From Bacteroidota bacterium (GTDB lineage Bacteria; Bacteroidota; Bacteroidia; NS11-12g; UBA9320): a DNA stretch of 5,100 bases. Where the stretch lies: positions 1 through 5,100 of the forward strand of contig JAHEKB010000176.1 in the NCBI GenBank assembly GCA_024638525.1, in the 5' to 3' direction. The notes beneath the pieces are model-generated. The model worked only from the letters and a program-made list of their open reading frames with translations. It did no database searches and was not told the origin of the DNA. Each line of letters begins with the position of its first letter. Positions within the stretch are counted from its first letter, which is position 1. The position numbers were made by a program, and so were the translations under genes. Positions 1 through 5,100 of the stretch are shown here, in pieces.

Positions 1-446
1 TAGTTGATGAGGTGAACTCCAATACCTTCACCTACTTTGATCCCGGAATACACCAAGAAAACGCCGAAGGAAAGTACGAATATAAAATCAGGGCCATAGG
101 GGTAGATGGCGATAGCAGCCTATCCAATCCAATCTTTGTGAGTGGCAATGCCCTGGCCTTAACTCCCAATGCATTTAGTCCTAACAGTGATGGCATAAAT
201 GACGTCTTTAAGCCTTATTTGCGATTTGCAGTACTCTCTAGTGATGAACGCCCGAAAGACTTTCAGATGAGCGTGTACAACAGATGGGGCGAGATGATGT
301 ATTTTAGCAATGACCGAGATGCTGGTTGGGACGGGCGATATAAAGAAAAGGATGCCCAGCAAGATGTGTATTTTTATCTGCTGAAAATCACAGACATCAG
401 GGGAAGAAGCACTTTTATAAACGGTACGGTTACCCTATTGCGTTGA
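1..446 (+). CDS. 3' end of a large T9SS type B (gliding-motility C-terminal domain) secreted protein, 5' truncated by window
   Basis: The reading frame is open to the left edge (in-frame codons from position 3 read V-D-E-V-N-S), so the GTG at 12 is an internal valine and the true start lies outside the window. About 147 residues are visible. The first ~45 (to about 140) look like the last strands of a fibronectin III or Ig-like repeat, with a KYEYKIRAIGVDG-type strand and S-N-P exit. The rest matches the CHU_C / gliding-motility-associated C-terminal domain: TPNAFSPNSDGINDVF (162-209), YNRWGE (276-293), GWDGRY (324-341) and the terminal GTVTLLR (423-443). In known systems this domain is the type B signal that directs a protein through the T9SS to the cell surface or medium. 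Such proteins are often very large adhesin-like or repeat-rich proteins; what this one does cannot be told from its tail. It converges on the next gene, their stop codons touching. The family call for the tail is secure. Confidence 0.93.
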   Translation, partial: VDEVNSNTFTYFDPGIHQENAEGKYEYKIRAIGVDGDSSLSNPIFVSGNALALTPNAFSPNSDGINDVFKPYLRFAVLSSDERPKDFQMSVYNRWGEMMYFSNDRDAGWDGRYKEKDAQQDVYFYLLKITDIRGRSTFINGTVTLLR

Positions 447-3400
447 TTATAAAATTCTCAGCTTTTCAAAATAGAATTCATTCCCAGTATTAAAGCGGAT
501 AAAGTACAAACCACTGGCTAAGTTTAACTGAACAAGTCCATTTTTCACTTCTGACTGCTTTATACGTTGACCATTTAATGAGAACACCTCTAGCATGCCC
601 TCAACTCTTGCTCCATTAAGGCGAAGCTGCAAAAGTCCAGTACTGGGATTGGGGTAAATGCTAAAATGCCGTGTCTGTAAATTCTCAATGTTTAAAGCGT
701 CTGATATGACTACTGAATAATCTTCTACCTCTCCAGTTCTAGAGCCACATGGAGTAGGGGTTTCATTCCAATATTGACTTCTAACCCTCATGCGCAAGGT
801 ATCTGCAACGACGGCATTTGATGGGACAGTAAAATTTCCATAACTGTAGTGATCGGCATCAATCTCACTCATCAGTATCCTTTCCGATTCTTCAAAAATC
901 AGGTCGTTGTTAAAATCAATCCATGCTGCAGTGGTATCTGGATCCCAATGGTATTGCATACCCACAGTAATGTCGTATGATTGGTTTAGGCGTAATTCTA
1001 CAATTGAATCGCTAAAGTCTCCATAGTAGTCTTGGCCACTTGTGTGGCTTAAATTATTCAATTCTACAAAATTGATAAAGTCACTTGTGGTGGAATTATT
1101 GCCTGTAGCATCACAATACTTCCCTGGCCTAACCGTATACATGAAGGGGTAGCTCTCAGTTTGTTTGCTTCCCTTTGTTGCAAAGACCTTAAAAAACACT
1201 TGATCGTTGCTATCTGACAAGGGTATATTTTCATTCGTCTTCCACTGCGAACCGTTATCTAAGCTCATGTCTAGGCGCTGGTTAAATGCTTTGGAATTAA
1301 TGGAATACATAGCATAAACTTCGTCCGCCCCAATATCAGAAGACAAGGTAGACCTGATGTATTGAGCCTGTTTATGATTGGGTGTAATTTCGCTGGGTGT
1401 ATTGCTGATTTCAGTGAGCAAAATGGCCGGATAATCTTCTCTTCCTACCAAACTAAATTCCCATAAACCTCTGCCCCAGCTTGCCGCCCTAAGGGTATTA
1501 CTGGCTCGGTGAATTTTGAGATCGTTTATGGTAACATTGGGCAAATTGTTGTTGTACAAATGCCAATGTGTTCCTTGCATGGATTTGTAATAAACACCAA
1601 TTTCCGCTCCCACATAAATATAGCTAGAATCTTGATGGTCTATCACCACTGATCTCAGGGGCATATTGCCCAAATTGTAGGTAATATTGGTCCAATTCAC
1701 ACCTAAATCATGTGAGATGTATATTTTTTTATTGTTGTTCACATAACTGCCATAGGTGATTACCAAGCTGCTGTCTCGCTTGGGGTCAAAGGCAATATTA
1801 GTAAGGCTGTGACTTAGGTCCGGATTATCTATTGCCCACCAAGTGCTTCCGGCATTAAATGTAATTCTGATGCGGTTTCCATCTACTGCAGCAATAATGT
1901 CTGAATTGTTCTCGGCAATGGCTGCAAGGTCAATGCGATCCATGCCAGGGCTGCCAGCCAATTCCCATTTATTGCCAAATTCACTGGCCTTGTGCATGTT
2001 TCGACTAAAATGGTAAAATTCCATCTGATTGCTCGGATTCATTAAGAGGGGAGCCACCCAAGCTGCCTGGCTAGAACCAGATTCAGGCGTTCCAATACCT
2101 TGTCTGCTCTGGCCACCATCCTTTGTTCGGTTTCTTGTACCATACTGCCAGCTGCCAATCATCCATTCGGTATTTAGGGGGTGAATAATCGCTTCCATGC
2201 CATCTCCACCATTCCACTCTATCCATTGTTGATTATCGTAAATACTGGTGCCATTGTCTTGAGAACCCACCATGTTTTTAGACCAATTGCCTTGGCTCAG
2301 CCCTAAGCGGTAATTTTCTCGTATTCCTGTCCCGTTGTTCAGTTTGGTCCAAGTGGTTCCATTGTCATCGCTCTTGCAGAAGTAGCCATCTGTGCCAACA
2401 TAAAAGCTGCCATTGAGCACTTCTAAGGCCCGAATATCGGCGTGGATGTATGAACTGCTATATGGCTGACTCCAAACCGTGGCTTGTGTAAAAGTGTCAC
2501 CTCCATTGGTACTTACTTGCAAATCAACATAGCCGTAAAGAATTACATTGCTATCTACATCAGAAACGGCCATGCCCCGGCATGATTCGTCGGGATTGTG
2601 CAGAAATTGAAAGTCTTGGCCCAGATTGTTCGATTTCCAAACCCCAGAGCTAGATGAGAAAATGACCATATTCTCACTACTAGGGCTACATGCTACATAA
2701 CCCCAACTGCTGTTGCCAGAAATGATATTCGAAGTGCTGAAGCTCTGACCGCTGTCTTGTGAAATATAGATTCTGCTTGCGTTGGAACTGGATGTAAGAT
2801 AGATGATGGCATTGTTGGTGGGGTGAAAAGCAATGTCTCTAATGTTGCCATTGAGCACCTTGCTCCAGCTGGCCAAATTGTCGTCTGATCGGTATAGGCC
2901 TGTATTGCAGCCAATCAGAATAAGGTCTTTTATTTTTGGGTGATAGTAAATAACATTTATGCTAAAGTTTGAACCCAATCCTCCCAAACTTAAATTAGTG
3001 GGATTGAAGTTGGACAAACTCCAATTTAATCCTCCGTCTGTAGATCGGTAAATGCCATGGGTATAGCCATTGTATGCATTGCGAACATTAATGAGGACTG
3101 AGTCTGAATTTGTTGGGCTTGCACTAATAGTATTCACCCCAGAAGCTACTAAAAAATCGGTGGTGTTTTGCCAACTACTCCCCTCATCGGTTGTGCGCCA
3201 GAACCCTCCGCTTCTAGAACCGAGATATATTTTTTGAGTATTGGTAGGGTCTACATAAAATGATTCTACACGTCCTATGCCCGAAGAATAATGAGAGGTA
3301 ATACTGTCTGCATCGTAGGGTCCTAAATCTACCCAGCCTTGGCTCCAGTCCAGTTTTGATTTGGGATATTTAAAGTCAGCAATAAAGTTTTCAAATGCAT

Positions 3401-3659
3401 GGGCAGAAATTTGGAGGTCTTTATTAGCCCGAACTCCTGAAGGGGCAAATCTGGGCTCGTTAAAATATTTCCATCGTTCATAGCCAATATAACCGCTGCC
3501 TTTTCCTTTGGAACTATTTAGAAAGAAAGCATCTGCAGCCTTAACCACTTCGTAATAATTATAGCTGGGATCTTCCATCATTCTCTTGTATTCTTGGCCT
3601 TTTGCAGCCAGTCCAACAAAAAACAATGGGCATAAGAAAAGCAAACTAATGTTTCGCAT
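447..3659 (-). CDS. Secreted Asp-box (BNR/sortilin-like) beta-propeller protein with GEVED domain and T9SS type A sorting tail
   Basis: Complete gene of 1070 residues. Residues 1-21 form a signal peptide (hydrophobic core LLFLCPLFFVGLA, probable cleavage AKG|QE). Residues 22-104 carry a segment I recall from Bacteroidota propeller proteins (MEDPSYNYYEVVKA; ERWKYFNEPR). Residues ~105-740 are a propeller region with about a dozen Asp-boxes (S/T-x-D-x-G-x-x-W): good at 156-163, 206-213, 430-437 and 649-656, degenerate at 258, 300, 343, 383, 512, 600 and 693, plus SQDNG at 466. The number suggests one large or two tandem propellers, as in VPS10/sortilin or GH74-like folds. Residues ~745-845 look Ig-like. 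Residues ~847-985 are a GEVED domain (AAWIDFNND; GEVEDYSV 976-983; C849 and C971 may pair). Residues ~991-1070 are the type A sorting tail (FSIYPNPSTG to LYFIRFNTG). It is probably exported by Sec and T9SS and surface-anchored or released. No FRIP sialidase motif is present; glycan binding or hydrolysis is possible but unproven. The ATG at 3657-3659 fits the signal peptide. Confidence 0.95.
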   Translation of the reverse strand: MRNISLLFLCPLFFVGLAAKGQEYKRMMEDPSYNYYEVVKAADAFFLNSSKGKGSGYIGYERWKYFNEPRFAPSGVRANKDLQISAHAFENFIADFKYPKSKLDWSQGWVDLGPYDADSITSHYSSGIGRVESFYVDPTNTQKIYLGSRSGGFWRTTDEGSSWQNTTDFLVASGVNTISASPTNSDSVLINVRNAYNGYTHGIYRSTDGGLNWSLSNFNPTNLSLGGLGSNFSINVIYYHPKIKDLILIGCNTGLYRSDDNLASWSKVLNGNIRDIAFHPTNNAIIYLTSSSNASRIYISQDSGQSFSTSNIISGNSSWGYVACSPSSENMVIFSSSSGVWKSNNLGQDFQFLHNPDESCRGMAVSDVDSNVILYGYVDLQVSTNGGDTFTQATVWSQPYSSSYIHADIRALEVLNGSFYVGTDGYFCKSDDNGTTWTKLNNGTGIRENYRLGLSQGNWSKNMVGSQDNGTSIYDNQQWIEWNGGDGMEAIIHPLNTEWMIGSWQYGTRNRTKDGGQSRQGIGTPESGSSQAAWVAPLLMNPSNQMEFYHFSRNMHKASEFGNKWELAGSPGMDRIDLAAIAENNSDIIAAVDGNRIRITFNAGSTWWAIDNPDLSHSLTNIAFDPKRDSSLVITYGSYVNNNKKIYISHDLGVNWTNITYNLGNMPLRSVVIDHQDSSYIYVGAEIGVYYKSMQGTHWHLYNNNLPNVTINDLKIHRASNTLRAASWGRGLWEFSLVGREDYPAILLTEISNTPSEITPNHKQAQYIRSTLSSDIGADEVYAMYSINSKAFNQRLDMSLDNGSQWKTNENIPLSDSNDQVFFKVFATKGSKQTESYPFMYTVRPGKYCDATGNNSTTSDFINFVELNNLSHTSGQDYYGDFSDSIVELRLNQSYDITVGMQYHWDPDTTAAWIDFNNDLIFEESERILMSEIDADHYSYGNFTVPSNAVVADTLRMRVRSQYWNETPTPCGSRTGEVEDYSVVISDALNIENLQTRHFSIYPNPSTGLLQLRLNGARVEGMLEVFSLNGQRIKQSEVKNGLVQLNLASGLYFIRFNTGNEFYFEKLRIL

Positions 3660-3664
3660 AAGCT

Positions 3665-3673
3665 GCGAATTTA
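3665..3673 (-). promoter_or_regulatory. Candidate Bacteroidota -7 promoter element before the propeller gene
   Basis: On the minus strand the bases read TAAATTCGC, ending 5 nt before the ATG of the propeller gene, within the 48-bp gap after the peptidase stop codon. It matches five of the six fixed positions of TAnnTTTG and is nearly identical, in sequence and distance, to the element before the peptidase gene. A TTTTG lies further upstream (3700-3704), but 26 nt separate it from the box, longer than the usual 17-23, so the -33 half is unconvincing. A GAGG just upstream of the box (3674-3677) sits about 14 nt from the ATG, too far to be a good ribosome-binding site. The rest of the gap shows nothing else. 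Confidence 0.35.
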
Positions 3674-3707
3674 CCTCTTTTTCAGAAGGGAGCAGGTCAC
3701 AAAAGCA

Positions 3708-5069
3708 TCAGTCTTCGGCAAAGTATTGATAGAAATACGGTATGGTTTCTATGCCTCGATAGAAGTTGAATAAGCCGTATTTCTCATTGGGAGAATGAAT
3801 GGCATCGGAGTCCAGGCCAAAGCCAAACAAGACCGTTTTAAGACCCAAAACTTCTTCAAATAGCGCCACAATGGGGATAGATCCTCCACCGCGGGTTGGT
3901 ACCGGCTTTTTGCCAAAGGTTTTTTCCATGGCTCGCGCTGCCGCTAAATATGCCTTGCTATCTGTGGGGGTAAGAGCGGGTTCTCCGCCGTGGTGAATGC
4001 TCACCTTTACCCTTACCGATTTTGGCGCGATGGATTCAAAGTGTTTTTGAAATAAATCGCTGATTTCGCTGCTGTTTTGATTGGGCACAAGCCTCATAGA
4101 TATCTTGGCAAAAGCTTTGGACGGCAAGACCGTTTTTGCCCCTTCGCCAATATATCCACCCCATATACCATTAACATCTAAAGTTGGCCTAATGCCCGTG
4201 CGTTCAATGGTAGAGAATCCCGCTTCACCCAATACTTCATCAACATCCAGCTCCTTTTTGTACTCTTCTAAATCAAAGGGAGTCTTGGCCATTTCCGAGC
4301 GCTCTTCATCGCTTACTTCTAACACTTTATCGTAAAAACCGGGAATGGTGATTTTGCGATTTTCATCGTGCAAGGAAGCAATCATGCTGCTGAGTACATT
4401 GATTGGATTAGCCACCGCACCGCCGTATGTTCCTGAATGCAGGTCTATCTTGGGTCCGGTCACTTCCACTTCAACATAGCTTAAACCGCGCAAGCCAGTG
4501 TCTATAGAAGGAATATCATTGGCTATCATTCCAGTGTCTGAAATCAAGACCACATCTGCTGCCAATTTTTCCGCATTGGCTTTTACATATGGACCAAGGT
4601 TTGTAGATCCCACTTCCTCTTCGCCTTCAATCATAAACTTGACATTGCAGTGCAGATCACCGCTGGCCACCATGGCTTCAAAGGCCTTGAGATGCATATA
4701 AAATTGCCCCTTGTCGTCGCAAGCTCCGCGAGCATAAATGTTGCCGTCAATAAGAGTAGGTTCAAAGGGTGGTGTATTCCATAATTCATCGGGAACAGAG
4801 GGTTGAACGTCGTAGTGTCCGTAGACTAAAATGGTCGGTTTTGAAGCGTCTATCATTTTTTCCCCGTATACAATGGGGTTGCCAGAAGTTTCTTCTAAGC
4901 ACACCTTATCAGCGCCAGCATCTCGCAATTTTTGCTCAACGTATTCTGCAGTCTTCCGGACATCGGCTTTATAGGCAGAGTCAGCACTAATACTAGGAAT
5001 CCTCAGCAATTCAAAAAGCTCATCTAAGAAACGGTCTTTGTTATCTTCTATGTAATCTTGTGTACTCAT
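3708..5069 (-). CDS. M20-family metallopeptidase (cytoplasmic dipeptidase, CNDP/PepV-like)
   Basis: Complete gene of 453 residues, normal length for the two-domain M20 dipeptidases, with no signal peptide, so a cytoplasmic enzyme. It is expected to use two metal ions (Zn or Mn) to cleave dipeptides or short peptides in peptide turnover. The catalytic set is intact by family motif: H85 (first ligand) and D87 (supports the base) in GHYDVQP; D118 (bridging ligand) in RGACDDKG; E151 (general base) and E152 (ligand) in EGEEEVGS; D178 in LISDTG; H425 (last ligand) in IHSPNE. H211 (DLHSGTYGG) in the inserted dimerisation domain and R326 (SMRLVP) match residues that complete the active site around the substrate in related carnosinases. 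The glycine-rich TRGGGSIP (392-399) is also typical. It reads toward the propeller gene 48 bp downstream and could be co-transcribed with it, but nothing shows a shared function. The ATG gives the family's usual N-terminus. The exact substrate is unknown. Confidence 0.95.
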   Translation of the reverse strand: MSTQDYIEDNKDRFLDELFELLRIPSISADSAYKADVRKTAEYVEQKLRDAGADKVCLEETSGNPIVYGEKMIDASKPTILVYGHYDVQPSVPDELWNTPPFEPTLIDGNIYARGACDDKGQFYMHLKAFEAMVASGDLHCNVKFMIEGEEEVGSTNLGPYVKANAEKLAADVVLISDTGMIANDIPSIDTGLRGLSYVEVEVTGPKIDLHSGTYGGAVANPINVLSSMIASLHDENRKITIPGFYDKVLEVSDEERSEMAKTPFDLEEYKKELDVDEVLGEAGFSTIERTGIRPTLDVNGIWGGYIGEGAKTVLPSKAFAKISMRLVPNQNSSEISDLFQKHFESIAPKSVRVKVSIHHGGEPALTPTDSKAYLAAARAMEKTFGKKPVPTRGGGSIPIVALFEEVLGLKTVLFGFGLDSDAIHSPNEKYGLFNFYRGIETIPYFYQYFAED

Positions 5070-5074
5070 GGCAG

Positions 5075-5083
5075 GCGAAATTA
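5075..5083 (-). promoter_or_regulatory. Candidate Bacteroidota -7 promoter element before the M20 peptidase
   Basis: On the minus strand the bases read TAATTTCGC, ending 5 nt before the ATG of the peptidase gene. Five of the six fixed positions of the Bacteroidota -7 box TAnnTTTG match (C replaces the third T). If it is used, transcription would start at or within a base or two of the ATG, giving a nearly leaderless mRNA. The matching -33 element (TTG type) would lie about 17-23 nt further upstream, at or beyond the right edge of the window, so it cannot be checked here. No Shine-Dalgarno sequence is seen between the box and the ATG. Confidence 0.4.
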
Positions 5084-5100
5084 GAACTCTTTAGGCAGTT

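Noticed and set aside
12..14. GTG as a start codon of a short 144-residue gene
   Set aside because: The frame is open upstream to the window edge and the encoded protein begins in the middle of a beta-sandwich repeat, without a signal peptide; it is the tail of a larger gene.
453..478. Possible terminator hairpin (AATTCT ... AGAATT) just inside the convergent junction
   Set aside because: Only six AT-rich pairs with a 14-nt loop and no following T-run; too weak, and inside coding sequence.
2408..2858. 13-base exact repeat TGCCATTGAGCAC at 2408-2420 and 2846-2858
   Set aside because: Both copies encode V-L-N-G in the propeller in the same frame, but not at equivalent blade positions; likely chance similarity of common codons rather than a DNA repeat element.
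2693..2914. 73-codon minus-strand open frame inside the propeller gene
   Set aside because: It overlaps the propeller gene on the same strand in another frame, has low-complexity composition and no recognisable motif; a shadow frame.
3674..3677. GAGG as a Shine-Dalgarno sequence for the propeller gene
   Set aside because: It lies about 14 nt from the ATG, beyond the useful range, and upstream of the candidate -7 box, so it would not be in the transcript if that promoter is used.
3799..4990. Several plus-strand open frames of 65-84 codons opposite the peptidase gene
   Set aside because: All lie antisense to a fully convincing M20 coding sequence with an intact active site, and their translations resemble no family.

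Overview
The window looks like chromosomal DNA of a member of the Bacteroidota, most likely a gliding or marine flavobacterial/cytophagal type. Two of its three genes end in C-terminal sorting domains of the type IX secretion system (T9SS), which is essentially confined to that phylum. The start codons lack convincing Shine-Dalgarno sequences, also usual in the phylum. The genus cannot be fixed from this sequence.

Layout: (1) Positions 1-446, plus strand: the 3' end of a large secreted or surface protein whose start lies outside the window, ending in a gliding-motility-type (T9SS type B, CHU_C-like) C-terminal domain. (2) Positions 447-3659, minus strand: a complete 1070-residue secreted protein with a signal peptide, a long Asp-box (BNR/sortilin-like) beta-propeller region, a probable Ig-like spacer, a GEVED domain and a T9SS type A sorting tail. 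Its stop codon directly abuts that of gene 1, so the two genes converge with no intergenic base. (3) Positions 3708-5069, minus strand: a complete 453-residue cytoplasmic M20-family metallopeptidase (dipeptidase) with every expected metal ligand. It lies upstream of gene 2 in the same direction, 48 bp away.

How they relate: the two outer-surface proteins would share the T9SS export route but carry different classes of sorting signal. The peptidase is a housekeeping-type enzyme that recycles small peptides and need not be linked to the others. Both minus-strand genes carry a TAAWTTCGC element exactly 5 nt before the ATG. This resembles the Bacteroidota -7 promoter box (TAnnTTTG), so each may be transcribed from its own promoter with almost no leader.

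Coding density is nearly complete. I see no RNA gene, mobile element, CRISPR array or convincing terminator. No clear new system is visible: this is mostly ordinary Bacteroidota gene content with a few points worth checking.
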